A stretch of 10,294 nucleotides of DNA from Pseudomonadota bacterium (GCA_023423675.1 JAFAFD010000479.1:1-10294), one strand, 5' to 3'; shown: positions 1-7,951, numbered from the stretch's first letter. Translations and numbers: made by a program. The notes: generated by a model from the letters alone, not told the origin.

Positions 1-1
1 C

Positions 2-16
2 CCGGGCCAGGCCCGG
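2..16. repeat. Perfect 7-bp GC palindrome at window edge
   Basis: Arms 2-8 and 10-16 are exact reverse complements around a single central base, so as a hairpin only the outer five pairs could form with a 5-nt loop. It lies 22 nt from the SMAG-like repeat and may belong to the same intergenic palindrome cluster. The left part is cut off by the window edge, so its class cannot be assigned. Confidence 0.35.
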
Positions 17-37
17 CCGATCCCACCGCACCCACCA

Positions 38-63
38 GGTAGTGCCGGCCGCTGGCCAGCACC
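38..63 (+). repeat. SMAG-type (GTAG-headed) REP palindrome
   Basis: A GTAG tetranucleotide at 39-42 leads into arms 42-50 and 54-62, separated by loop GCT. The arms pair with one mismatch (C46 against A58). The pattern matches the short extragenic palindromes headed by GTAG that are abundant in S. maltophilia genomes (recalled knowledge). It ends 5 nt before the smeK stop codon, so on the minus strand it would be a stem-loop at the 3' end of the efflux mRNA. No T-run follows on that strand, so it is not a convincing intrinsic terminator, but it could act as a 3' stability or processing element. Confidence 0.65.
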
Positions 64-68
64 TCCCG

Positions 69-3000
69 TCACGCGCGCTGCGCGCGCTTCAGCAGCTTTG
101 CTTCGCGCCTGCGCGCGCGGCGTGCCCGCCAGCGTTCGGCCAGGCACGAGAAGATCACGTACAGCGCCGGGGTGCTCAGCAGGGTCAGGCTCTGCGAGAA
201 CAGCAGGCCGCCGATCATCGCGATACCCAGCGGACGGCGCAGCTCCGAGCCCTCGCCGAGGCCGATCGCCAGCGGCACCGCCGCCAGGATCGCCACCATC
301 GTGGTCATCATGATCGGGCGGAAGCGCACGATGCTGGCCTCGCGTGCCGCCTCGCGTGGCGCCAGGCCGTGCTCGCGCTGCGCCACCAGGGCAAAGTCGA
401 TCATCATGATCGCGTTCTTCTTGACGATGCCGATCAGCAGCACCAGCGCGATCATCGAGATGACCGACAGCTCGGTGTTGGTGCCGAACAGCGCCAGCAG
501 CGCGCCCACGCCGGCCGCCGGCAGGGTCGACAGGATCGTCACCGGGTGGATCAGGCTTTCGTACAGCATGCCCAGCACCAGGTACACGGTCAGGATCGCC
601 GCCATCACCAGGATCAGCATGTCGCTGGGGTCGGAACTGAAGCCGAAGCCCGCATCGTCGGCCAGGCGGATGTCGCCCGGCATGCGCATGCCCGCCACCG
701 TCGAATCGATGATGGCCTTGGCCTCGCCGGCGCTGACGCCGGGTGCGAGGTTGTAGCTCAGGTCCATCGTCGTGTACTGGTTTTCATGGGTGATCTGCGA
801 CGGCGCCAGCCCCGGTGCCTGGCGGGCCACCGCGGTGATCGGCACCATTTCGCCGCTGCGTGCCTTCACGTACACCTCGTCCAGCGCCGCCGGCGTGGCG
901 GTCTGCGACGGCAGCGCGTTGACCACCACGCTGTACTGGTTGATGTCCGAGTAGATCGTGGAGATCTGGCGCTGGCCGAAGGCACCGTACAGCGCACCGT
1001 CGATGGCACCCACGCTGATACCCAGGCGCGCGGCCTTGGCGCGGTCGATCTCGATGTTCTGGCGCAGGCCGGCGTTATCGACGTCGGTGCCGACGTCACG
1101 CAGCTTCGGGTTCTTCTTCAACGCCGCCTGCAGCTTGGGCAGCCACTCCTGCAGCGCGGCCAGGTCGTTGCCCTGCAGCGAGATGCGGTACTGCGCGCCC
1201 TGGCTGTTGCCGCCACCGTCGTTGCTGGGCAGATCCTGGATCGCGCGCAGGCGCAGCTGCAGGTCGGGGTAGCGGTCGGCCTTGGCACTCAGGCGGGCCA
1301 GCGCATGCGCGGTGGTCTCGCGGCGGCCATCCTTGCGCGATTTCAGCTCGACGTTGAACTGCGCGCTGGAGCCCTGGCGGCCGCTGCCCAGGCGCACGCC
1401 AACGGTCTTCACCGCCGGGTCGGCCATCAGCATGTCGGTGATGCGGCGCTGGCGGGCCACCATGTCCTCGAAGGACACCGTGGCGCTGGAGTTGGCGCGG
1501 CCCCAGATCAGGCCGGTGTCCTGCGGCGGGAACGCGCCCTTCTTCACCGCACCGAACAGGAAGATGGTGACGCCGATCAGGATCAGCGGGGTGAGCGAGA
1601 GCAGCAGCGCATGGCGCAGCGAGAAGTCCAGGAACACCGTGTAGATGCGCAGCATGCGGTCATGCCCGGCATCGAGCCAGCGGCCGAAGCGCGACGGTGC
1701 GGCGGTGTGGTCATGCGCGCTGAGGAAGCGGCTGCACAGCGCCGGGGTCAGGGTCAGCGAGACGATCATCGAGACCACGATGGCCGCCACCAGGGTGACG
1801 GTGAACTCGCGGAAGAACGCGCCCATCATGCCGCTGGCGAACAGCAGCGGAATGAACACCGCCACCAGCGAGGCGGTGATCGAGACGATGGTGAAACCGA
1901 TCTCGCGCGCACCGGTGAAGGCCGCCTGCATGCGCGGCATGCCTTCGTCGAGGTGGCGCATGATGTTCTCGATCACCACGATCGCATCGTCCACCACAAA
2001 ACCAATCGCGATCACCAGCGCCAGCAGGCTCAGGTTGTTGAGGGTGAAGCCCAGCGCGTACATCACCAGCGCGGCACCGGCCAGCGACAGCGGCACGGTG
2101 ACCGCGGCGATCAGCGTGGGCGCCAGCCGGCGCAGGAACAGCGCCATGGTCAGCACCACCATCGCCAGGCTGATCAGCAGGGTGATCTGCACCTCATGCA
2201 GCGACGAACGGATGGTCGGCGTACGGTCGAAGTACGGCGTCATCGTGGTGCCGGGCTGCAGGTAGTCGCGCAGGCCGGGAATCTGCGCCTTCACCCGGTC
2301 CACGGTCTCGACGATGTTGGCGCCGGCGCGGGTGAACACGTACATCACCACGGCCGGTTTGTGGTTGAACCACGCGGCCTGGTAGGCATCCTGCTGGCCG
2401 TCGTAGACGTTGGCGATGTCCTTCAGGCGGATCACCCGGCCATCGCCCTGGGTCTTGACCACCAGCTCGGCGAAATCGGCGGCGCGTGCCACCGAATCGT
2501 TGGCGATGATCGCCGTGGTGGTGTTGCCGTCGCTGAGGAAGCCGGTGGGCGAGGTCACGTTGGCCGCGCGCACCGCATTGCGCAGGTCATCGGCGGTCAG
2601 GCCGAGGGCGTTCATCTGGCGCAGGTTGACGTCCACGCGCACGGCCGGCGTCGAGGCACCGGCGATGTCCACCGAGGCCACGCCGCTGATCTGGCGGATG
2701 CGCTGGGCCAGCAGCGAATCGGCGACGTTGTACAGCTCGTCGGCCGACTGCGTCTGCGAGGTCAGGGCGATGGCGATGACCGGATCGTCGTTCGGGTTCG
2801 CCTTCTGGTACATCGGCGAACCGAGCCCCGAGGGCAGGTCGGCCTGCGCCGAATTGATCGCGGTCTGCACGTCCAGTGCGGCCGAATCGATGTTGCGGTC
2901 GGACTGGAAGATCATGAACACCAGCGAGCTGCCTTCCGAGCTCGACGAGCGCATGCGGTCGATGCCCGGCAGCTGGCCGAGGTGGCGTTCCAGCGGCGCG

Positions 3001-3191
3001 GTCACCGTGGACGCCATGGTCGCCGCATCCGCGCCGGCCTGGTTGGCATGCACGAAGATCACCGGGATCTCGATGTTCGGCAGTGCCGACACGCCCAGCC
3101 GCAGATAGCAGATCACGCCGATCATGAACAGGCCGACGGCCAGCAGCGCGGTGCCGATCGGGCGGCGGATGAAGGGGCCGGACAGGTTCAT
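69..3191 (-). CDS. smeK: RND efflux pump permease subunit, SmeK/MdtC-like
   Basis: Inner-membrane proton/drug antiporter of the RND (AcrB/HAE1) superfamily, 1040 aa, a normal length for the family. The N-terminus starts with a typical amphipathic stretch (FIRRPIGTALL) and TM1. Two large periplasmic domains lie at about 40-335 and 555-855, each followed by a block of membrane helices. The proton-relay residues are visible: Asp401-Asp402 in GFVVDDAIVVIEN (TM4) and Lys924-Lys925 in GIVKKNAIMM (TM10). The family motif SELRRPLG is near 982. The C-terminus is strongly basic (from about 1020), as expected for a cytoplasmic tail. It is the last gene of the operon, 31 nt after smeJ. By analogy with MdtB2C1 it should combine with SmeJ in a heterotrimer. 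The ATG start is preceded by a G6 run with 7-nt spacing. The symbol is assigned by operon layout and recognition; mdtC-like is the alternative name. Confidence 0.9.
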   Translation of the reverse strand: MNLSGPFIRRPIGTALLAVGLFMIGVICYLRLGVSALPNIEIPVIFVHANQAGADAATMASTVTAPLERHLGQLPGIDRMRSSSSEGSSLVFMIFQSDRNIDSAALDVQTAINSAQADLPSGLGSPMYQKANPNDDPVIAIALTSQTQSADELYNVADSLLAQRIRQISGVASVDIAGASTPAVRVDVNLRQMNALGLTADDLRNAVRAANVTSPTGFLSDGNTTTAIIANDSVARAADFAELVVKTQGDGRVIRLKDIANVYDGQQDAYQAAWFNHKPAVVMYVFTRAGANIVETVDRVKAQIPGLRDYLQPGTTMTPYFDRTPTIRSSLHEVQITLLISLAMVVLTMALFLRRLAPTLIAAVTVPLSLAGAALVMYALGFTLNNLSLLALVIAIGFVVDDAIVVIENIMRHLDEGMPRMQAAFTGAREIGFTIVSITASLVAVFIPLLFASGMMGAFFREFTVTLVAAIVVSMIVSLTLTPALCSRFLSAHDHTAAPSRFGRWLDAGHDRMLRIYTVFLDFSLRHALLLSLTPLILIGVTIFLFGAVKKGAFPPQDTGLIWGRANSSATVSFEDMVARQRRITDMLMADPAVKTVGVRLGSGRQGSSAQFNVELKSRKDGRRETTAHALARLSAKADRYPDLQLRLRAIQDLPSNDGGGNSQGAQYRISLQGNDLAALQEWLPKLQAALKKNPKLRDVGTDVDNAGLRQNIEIDRAKAARLGISVGAIDGALYGAFGQRQISTIYSDINQYSVVVNALPSQTATPAALDEVYVKARSGEMVPITAVARQAPGLAPSQITHENQYTTMDLSYNLAPGVSAGEAKAIIDSTVAGMRMPGDIRLADDAGFGFSSDPSDMLILVMAAILTVYLVLGMLYESLIHPVTILSTLPAAGVGALLALFGTNTELSVISMIALVLLIGIVKKNAIMMIDFALVAQREHGLAPREAAREASIVRFRPIMMTTMVAILAAVPLAIGLGEGSELRRPLGIAMIGGLLFSQSLTLLSTPALYVIFSCLAERWRARRARRREAKLLKRAQRA

Positions 3192-3200
3192 CGTGCGGCC

Positions 3201-3216
3201 CCCCGCAGCAGCGGGG
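3201..3216 (-). promoter_or_regulatory. Intercistronic hairpin over the smeK ribosome-binding region
   Basis: Positions 3201-3206 and 3211-3216 are perfect reverse complements (6 G/C pairs) with a 4-nt loop. The only purine-rich Shine-Dalgarno candidate for smeK is the G run at 3199-3204 (minus strand), 7 nt before the ATG. Four of its six G residues fall in the stem. Ribosomes finishing smeJ, whose stop is at 3223-3225, would melt it, so the layout suggests translational coupling. The structure is seen in the sequence; the regulatory role is inference. Confidence 0.45.
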
Positions 3217-3222
3217 CGTGGA

Positions 3223-6200
3223 TCATGCCTGCGGCTCCTGCAGCGTGCCGTCGCGCAGGGCGCGCTGCTCGCGGCGGCGTGCCATCCACTCCGAGAAGCG
3301 TTCCATGTACAGGTAGATCACTGGCGTGGTGTACAGCGTGACCAGCTGCGAGAGCAGCAGGCCGCCGACGATGGCGATGCCCAGCGGACGTCGCAGCTCC
3401 GAACCGATGCCGGTGCCCAGCGCCAGCGGCAGCGCGCCGAGCATGGCCGCGGCGGTGGTCATCATGATCGGGCGGAAGCGCAGCAGGCAGGCGCGGCGGA
3501 TCGCTTCATGCGCGTTGGCACCGGCACGGCGCGCCTCGATGGCGAAGTCCACCATCATGATGCCGTTCTTCTTGACGATGCCGATGAGCAGCACGATGCC
3601 GACGATGCCGTCCACGGACAGGCTCAGGCCGCACACCATCAGCGCCAACAGAGCGCCGACACCGGCCGGCGGCAGGGTCGAGATGATCGTGATCGGGTGG
3701 ATGTAGCTCTCGTACAGCACGCCCAGCACGATGTAGATGACCACCAGCGAGGCCAGCAGCAGCCACACCACGTCGGTCTGGCTGCCGGTGAACTCGGCCG
3801 CCTTGCCGATGAACTCGGCATGCAGGTGGGCCGGCATGTCCAGGCTGTCCTTGGTCTCTTCGATGGCCTTGACCGCATCGGACAGCGAGTAGCCCGGGGC
3901 GATGTTGAACGACACCGTCACCGCCGGCAGCTGCTGCTGGTGGCTGACCACCAGCGGCGCGCTGGTGACCTTGCTGTCGGCCAGCGCCGACAGCGGGATG
4001 ATGTTGCCCGCACCGACGGTGATGCCGGTGTTCTGCGCGCCGATGCCGGTGGCGGTGGAGGAGTTGGACGAGGTGACCTGGCCGAAGCTGGTGGCGTTGG
4101 TGCCGGTCAGTGCGCCGGCACCGTTGGAGGCCACGGCCAGCTGTTCCATCAGCGCGGTGCTGGTACGGAACTCCGGTGCGACTTCCAGCACCACGCGGTA
4201 CTGGTTGAGCTCGGTGAAGATGGTCGAGATCTGGCGCTGGCCGAACGCATCGTAGAGCGTGTCATCGATGGTCTGCATCGGCACGCCCAGCACGCTGGCC
4301 TTGTCGCGGTCGATGTTCAGCTCCAGGGCGCGGCCCTGGTTGGACAGGTTGTTGTCGACGTCGGCCAGTTCCGGGCGCTTGCGCAGCGCCTCGGTCAGGC
4401 GCGTGGCCTGGGTGGCCACGGTGGCCGAATCCACGTCCGACAGCGAGTACTGGTACTCGGTGGCGGCCACGCGGGTATCCAGGGTCACGTCCTGCACGGG
4501 CTTCAGATACAGCGCCACGCCGGGAATGCCGGCCACGGCCTTCTGCAGGCGCGGCAGGATCTCATCCAGGCCGTCACGCTCGCCGCGTTCCTTCAGCACG
4601 ATCGACAGCTGGCCCTGGTTCAGCGTGGGGTTCATGCTGCCGGCGCCGATGAAGGCCGACACGCCGGTCACGTCCGGGTCCTGGCGCAGGGCTTCGGCCA
4701 CCTGCCTGGTGCGCTGCTCCATCTGCGGGAAGGCGATGTTCTGGTCGGCCTGGACCACGCCGGTGATCAGGCCGGTGTCCTGTTCGGGCAGCAGGCCCTT
4801 GGGAATCAGCACGTACAGCAGCACGGTCAGCACCAGCGCACCGCCGGCCACGGCCAGGGTCAGGCGCTGGCGGCCCAGCACCCAGTCCAGGCTGTGCTCG
4901 TACAGGCCCACGGTGCGCGTCCACAGGTTCTGCTTGCCGGCCGCCGCTGCCCGCTCATGCGCGTCCTCGCCCTCGGGCAGGGCGTCGGGCTTGAGCAGGT
5001 AGGCGCACATCATCGGGGTCAGCGTCAGCGAGATCAGCATCGACAGCACGACCGCGATGCTCAGCACCCAGGCGAACTCATGGAACAGGCGGCCGGTGAC
5101 GCCGGGCATCAGCAGCAGCGGCAGGAACACCGCCACCAGCGACACGGTCAGCGACAGCACGGTGAAGCCGATCTGGCGCGCACCGATCTCGGCCGCTTCC
5201 TTGCCACTCTTGCCTTGCTCGATGTAGCGGACGATGTTCTCGATCATCACGATCGCATCGTCGACCACGAAGCCGGTGGCCACCACCAGCGCCATCAGCG
5301 AAAGGTTGTCCAGCGACATGCCGGCGAAGGCCATCACCGCGAAGGTGCCGGCCAGTGACAGCGGCACCGCCACCGACGGAATGATGGTGGCCCAGAAACG
5401 CCGCAGGAACACGAAGATGACCGCCACCACCAGGCCGATGGTGAGGATCAGGGTGAACTGCACTTCATGCACCGAGGCGCGGATGGTCTCGGTGCGGTCG
5501 TTGAAGACTTCCAGGTGCACGTCAGCCGGCAGCACGCCCTGCAGCTGCGGCAGGATCGCGCGGATGCGCTCGACGGTCTGCACGATGTTGGCGCCCGGCT
5601 GGCGGCGCACTTCCAGCAGCACGGCCGGCTTGCCGTTGGCCCAGGCGGCCAGCTGGTCGTTCTCCACGCCATCGACCACGTCGGCCACGTCGGACAACCG
5701 CACCGGGCGGCCGTTCTTGTAGCTGATGATGGTGTCGCGGTATTCGGCGGCGCTGGCCAGCTGGTCGTTGGTGCCGATGCTGTAGGACTGGGTCTTGCCG
5801 TTCAACGAACCCTTGGGCGCATTGACGTTGGCCTGGGTGAGCGCGCTGCGCAGCTCCTCCATGGTCAGGCCCATGTTCGACAGCTGCGCCGGATTGACCT
5901 GGATGCGCACGGCCGGGCGCACGTTGCCGGCGATCGACACCAGGCCCACGCCCTGCACCTGCGACAGGCGCTGGGCGAGGATCGAGTCGGCGTAGTTGTT
6001 GACGTCACGCAGCGGGCGCGTGTCCGAGGTCAGCTTCAGGGTGACGATGGCCGCGTCGGCCGGGTTCACCCGGTTGTAGACCGGCTGGTACGGCAGCGAG
6101 GAGGGCAGGGTGGCCTGGCGGATCGCCGCCTGCACGTCCTGCGCGGCGATGTCGATGTCGCGGTCCATCGAGAACTGCAGGATGATCGTCGACAACCCCG

Positions 6201-6456
6201 CCGAGGAATCGGAGGTCATCAGTTCCAGCCCGGAGATCTGCCCGAACTGGCGCTCCAGCGGCGTGGTCACCAGCGAGGCCATGGTGGTCGCGTTGGCCCC
6301 CGGGTACTGGGTGGTGACCACCAGGCTGGGCGCATCGATTTCCGGCAGCGCCGACACCGGCAGCTTGCGGTAACCGAGGATGCCCAGCAGCAACAGACCC
6401 GCCATCAACAGCGAGGTAGCGATGGGACGGCGGATGAAGATCGTCGAAAAGCCCAC
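3223..6456 (-). CDS. smeJ: RND efflux pump permease subunit, SmeJ/MdtB-like
   Basis: Inner-membrane RND drug/proton antiporter, 1077 aa, slightly long for the family. It has TM1 after FIRRPIATSLL, two periplasmic porter/docking regions at about 40-335 and 555-895, and two groups of membrane helices. The proton-relay residues are Asp399-Asp400 (GFVVDDAIVMIEN) and Lys962-Lys963 (GIVKKNGIMMVDF). SELRRPLG is at 1019-1026. The extra length is mostly a Gly/Ser/Thr/Asn-rich insertion at about 775-818 that SmeK lacks. The start is GTG at 6454-6456; it is chosen because it gives the conserved N-terminus (GFSTIFIRRPIA) and has AAGGA 7 nt upstream. It is the middle gene of the operon, 74 nt after smeI, and is paralogous to smeK throughout. 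It is expected to form the heterotrimeric pump with SmeK and to dock with SmeI. Confidence 0.9.
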   Translation of the reverse strand: MGFSTIFIRRPIATSLLMAGLLLLGILGYRKLPVSALPEIDAPSLVVTTQYPGANATTMASLVTTPLERQFGQISGLELMTSDSSAGLSTIILQFSMDRDIDIAAQDVQAAIRQATLPSSLPYQPVYNRVNPADAAIVTLKLTSDTRPLRDVNNYADSILAQRLSQVQGVGLVSIAGNVRPAVRIQVNPAQLSNMGLTMEELRSALTQANVNAPKGSLNGKTQSYSIGTNDQLASAAEYRDTIISYKNGRPVRLSDVADVVDGVENDQLAAWANGKPAVLLEVRRQPGANIVQTVERIRAILPQLQGVLPADVHLEVFNDRTETIRASVHEVQFTLILTIGLVVAVIFVFLRRFWATIIPSVAVPLSLAGTFAVMAFAGMSLDNLSLMALVVATGFVVDDAIVMIENIVRYIEQGKSGKEAAEIGARQIGFTVLSLTVSLVAVFLPLLLMPGVTGRLFHEFAWVLSIAVVLSMLISLTLTPMMCAYLLKPDALPEGEDAHERAAAAGKQNLWTRTVGLYEHSLDWVLGRQRLTLAVAGGALVLTVLLYVLIPKGLLPEQDTGLITGVVQADQNIAFPQMEQRTRQVAEALRQDPDVTGVSAFIGAGSMNPTLNQGQLSIVLKERGERDGLDEILPRLQKAVAGIPGVALYLKPVQDVTLDTRVAATEYQYSLSDVDSATVATQATRLTEALRKRPELADVDNNLSNQGRALELNIDRDKASVLGVPMQTIDDTLYDAFGQRQISTIFTELNQYRVVLEVAPEFRTSTALMEQLAVASNGAGALTGTNATSFGQVTSSNSSTATGIGAQNTGITVGAGNIIPLSALADSKVTSAPLVVSHQQQLPAVTVSFNIAPGYSLSDAVKAIEETKDSLDMPAHLHAEFIGKAAEFTGSQTDVVWLLLASLVVIYIVLGVLYESYIHPITIISTLPPAGVGALLALMVCGLSLSVDGIVGIVLLIGIVKKNGIMMVDFAIEARRAGANAHEAIRRACLLRFRPIMMTTAAAMLGALPLALGTGIGSELRRPLGIAIVGGLLLSQLVTLYTTPVIYLYMERFSEWMARRREQRALRDGTLQEPQA

Positions 6457-6463
6457 GGACTGA

Positions 6464-6468
6464 TCCTT
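6464..6468 (-). promoter_or_regulatory. Ribosome-binding site deciding the GTG start of smeJ
   Basis: AAGGA on the minus strand lies 7 nt before GTG 6456-6454. Because the start is non-ATG, this site and the conserved RND N-terminus directly after it fix the start. No in-frame ATG lies close enough upstream to compete sensibly. Confidence 0.7.
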
Positions 6469-6486
6469 GCTGGCGCTTCAATGGCA

Positions 6487-6508
6487 GCGCCGGCTGCGAG
6501 GCCGGCGC
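6487..6508 (-). promoter_or_regulatory. Perfect 8-bp hairpin between smeI and smeJ
   Basis: Arms 6487-6494 and 6501-6508 are exact reverse complements, all G/C, around a 6-nt loop. It sits in the middle of the 74-nt gap, 22 nt after the smeI stop and 18 nt before the smeJ Shine-Dalgarno sequence. No U-run follows on the minus strand, so it does not look like a full intrinsic terminator. It could partly attenuate transcription or protect an upstream smeI fragment from 3' decay, changing adaptor-to-pump stoichiometry. The structure is observed; the role is inference. Confidence 0.5.
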
Positions 6509-6530
6509 GAAAGGAAAGGGTGGCCTGCGC

Positions 6531-7772
6531 TCAGCGCGGGCCGCCACCACGACGGCCACCGCCGCCACTCTTCTGTTCGGCGGCCTTCAGTTCGGCCTCG
6601 GTCGGCGCGGCCGGGGTCTCGCCCGGCTTCAGCGCGGTCACCTTGCTGCCCGGCTTCAGGCGGAACTGGCCTTCGCTGACCACGCGCTCGCCGCCCTTCA
6701 GGCCTTCGGCGATCTGCACCTGGCTGTCGCCCACTTCCACGCCGCTGCGCACGGTCTGCATCTTCACCGTGTTGTCGCCCTGCACGACATAGACGTACTC
6801 GCCGTCCGGGCCGCGCAGCACCGCCTGGGTGGGGATGACCACGCCGCCGCCGATCGTGCGCAGCTGCATGCGCACGTTGACGAACTGGCCCGGCCACAGG
6901 CCGTTGTCGGTGTTGTCGAAGATCGCGCGGGCCTTGAAGGTGCCGCTGTCGGCGCTGATCAGGTTGTCGACCACGTCCAGCTTGCCGTCACCGGACAGCA
7001 CGTGCGAGTCGGCGCGGTCCAGCGCGGCCACCGGCACGGCACCGGCGTTCTGCGCCTGGCGCACGTCGCCGAGCTGGCGCTCGGGCAGGTTGAACAGCAC
7101 GTGGATCGGGTGGATCTGGGTGAGGGTGACCAGCGCGGTACCGGCGCTGACCACGTTGCCGGCGTCGACCGCGCGGATGCCGGCGATGCCCGAGATCGGC
7201 GCGGTGATGCGGGTGTACTGCAGCTGCACCTGCGCGGCACGCGCGCTGGCTTCGTTGGCGGCCACCGCGCTTTCGTACTGTGCCACTTGATTTCGCTGTG
7301 TATCCAGATCGGTCTTGGCGACGAACTGACGGTACTCCGGCGCATTGGAGCGCTGGTAGTTGGAACGCGCGGTGGCCAGCAGCGCTTCGTTCTGGCGCTT
7401 GGCGGCCACGGCCTGGTCGTAGCTGGCCTGGGCGCTGCGCGGGTCGATCTGTGCCAGCAGGTCACCCTGCTTCACTTCCTGGCCCTCGCGGAAATTGATG
7501 CTCATCAGCTGGCCGCCGACCTGCGGGCTGACCGTGACGGTGTTCATCGCGGTGACCGTGCCCAGCGCGCTGGCATACACCGGCACGTCCTGGCGCGTCG
7601 CATCGACCACGGTCACCGGCACCGGGCCGGCATCGGGATCCTCACCGCCCTGGCGCGCGCCTGCGGCCTGGCCACCGCCCTTGTCCTTGCCGCCACCGAG
7701 GACGCGTACGCCCACCACCGCCAGCACCAGCACTGCCACGACCAGCAGCACGATCTTCCAAACACGTGACAT
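6531..7772 (-). CDS. smeI: RND efflux periplasmic adaptor (membrane fusion protein), SmeI/MdtA-like
   Basis: Periplasmic adaptor joining the RND pump to an outer membrane channel; 413 aa, normal for the HlyD/AcrA family. Residues 6-26 form a hydrophobic N-terminal anchor. There is no lipobox cysteine, so it is probably an uncleaved membrane anchor (MdtA style) rather than a lipoprotein (AcrA style). A Gly-rich linker follows (26-50). The lipoyl-like half motifs are near 75-110 (VSPQVGGQLMSINFREGQEVKQGD) and 186-218 (YTRITAPISGIAG). The alpha-hairpin, rich in Ala/Gln/Arg, lies between about 112 and 183. Beta-barrel and membrane-proximal domains follow to about 385. The tail ends in a Gly/Arg-rich stretch from 402. 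It is the first gene of the operon; ATG 7772-7770 has GGAG 7 nt upstream. Confidence 0.9.
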   Translation of the reverse strand: MSRVWKIVLLVVAVLVLAVVGVRVLGGGKDKGGGQAAGARQGGEDPDAGPVPVTVVDATRQDVPVYASALGTVTAMNTVTVSPQVGGQLMSINFREGQEVKQGDLLAQIDPRSAQASYDQAVAAKRQNEALLATARSNYQRSNAPEYRQFVAKTDLDTQRNQVAQYESAVAANEASARAAQVQLQYTRITAPISGIAGIRAVDAGNVVSAGTALVTLTQIHPIHVLFNLPERQLGDVRQAQNAGAVPVAALDRADSHVLSGDGKLDVVDNLISADSGTFKARAIFDNTDNGLWPGQFVNVRMQLRTIGGGVVIPTQAVLRGPDGEYVYVVQGDNTVKMQTVRSGVEVGDSQVQIAEGLKGGERVVSEGQFRLKPGSKVTALKPGETPAAPTEAELKAAEQKSGGGGRRGGGPR

Positions 7773-7779
7773 TCAAGGA

Positions 7780-7783
7780 CTCC
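7780..7783 (-). promoter_or_regulatory. Ribosome-binding site of smeI
   Basis: GGAG on the minus strand ends 7 nt before the ATG at 7772-7770, which supports that start. Further upstream in the leader, 7796-7800 and 7805-7809 form a 5-bp all-G/C stem with a 4-nt loop. Confidence 0.65.
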
Positions 7784-7824
7784 AAGAGGGCTGGACGGGG
7801 CGGACCCCGGGTGGCAATGCGCAA

Positions 7825-7851
7825 AGCATACCTGCGGCCCGCTACGTTTCC
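7825..7851 (-). promoter_or_regulatory. smeI: Weak candidate promoter of the smeIJK operon
   Basis: On the minus strand TATGCT (7830-7825) resembles a sigma-70 -10 box (4 of 6 matches) and would give a leader of about 45 nt. No good TTGACA lies 16-18 nt upstream. Instead GGAAAC (7851-7846) lies 15 nt upstream, which resembles the -35 element of extracytoplasmic-stress sigma factors, but the matching -10 is not evident. The region lies between divergent genes and must contain the operon promoter. This placement is only a guess. Confidence 0.25.
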
Positions 7852-7947
7852 TGCATGACGTATGGGACGGGCGCTAAGACCGGGCGCGGCGGAGGAGGTT
7901 CCCGTGAGGACGGTGTTGGCCTACATTCAGGTGCAGACCCCTTCCGT

Positions 7948-7951
7948 GGAG
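7948..7951 (+). promoter_or_regulatory. Ribosome-binding site of the M20 amidohydrolase gene
   Basis: GGAG lies 8 nt before ATG 7960. The reading frame stays open far upstream, but no other ATG, GTG or TTG nearby in that frame gives an N-terminal signal peptide, so this site decides the start. Confidence 0.65.

Noticed and set aside
38..63. SMAG-like palindrome as a rho-independent terminator of smeIJK
   Set aside because: No U-run follows the stem on the minus strand and the stem has a mismatch, so it is kept as a repeat only.
42..3341. 1099-codon open frame on the plus strand opposite smeK
   Set aside because: The product is dominated by Arg, His, Gln, Asp and Gly with no recognisable domain. 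This is the usual shadow of a high-GC gene, and the minus-strand RND protein is unmistakable.
3124..5358. 744-codon plus-strand open frame opposite smeJ
   Set aside because: It has the same His/Arg/Gln/Gly-rich shadow composition and no motif, and lies wholly opposite conserved RND coding sequence apart from the short smeK start.
5467..6792. 441-codon plus-strand open frame across smeJ and smeI
   Set aside because: It crosses two real genes and their gap and has shadow composition with no recognisable start or domain.
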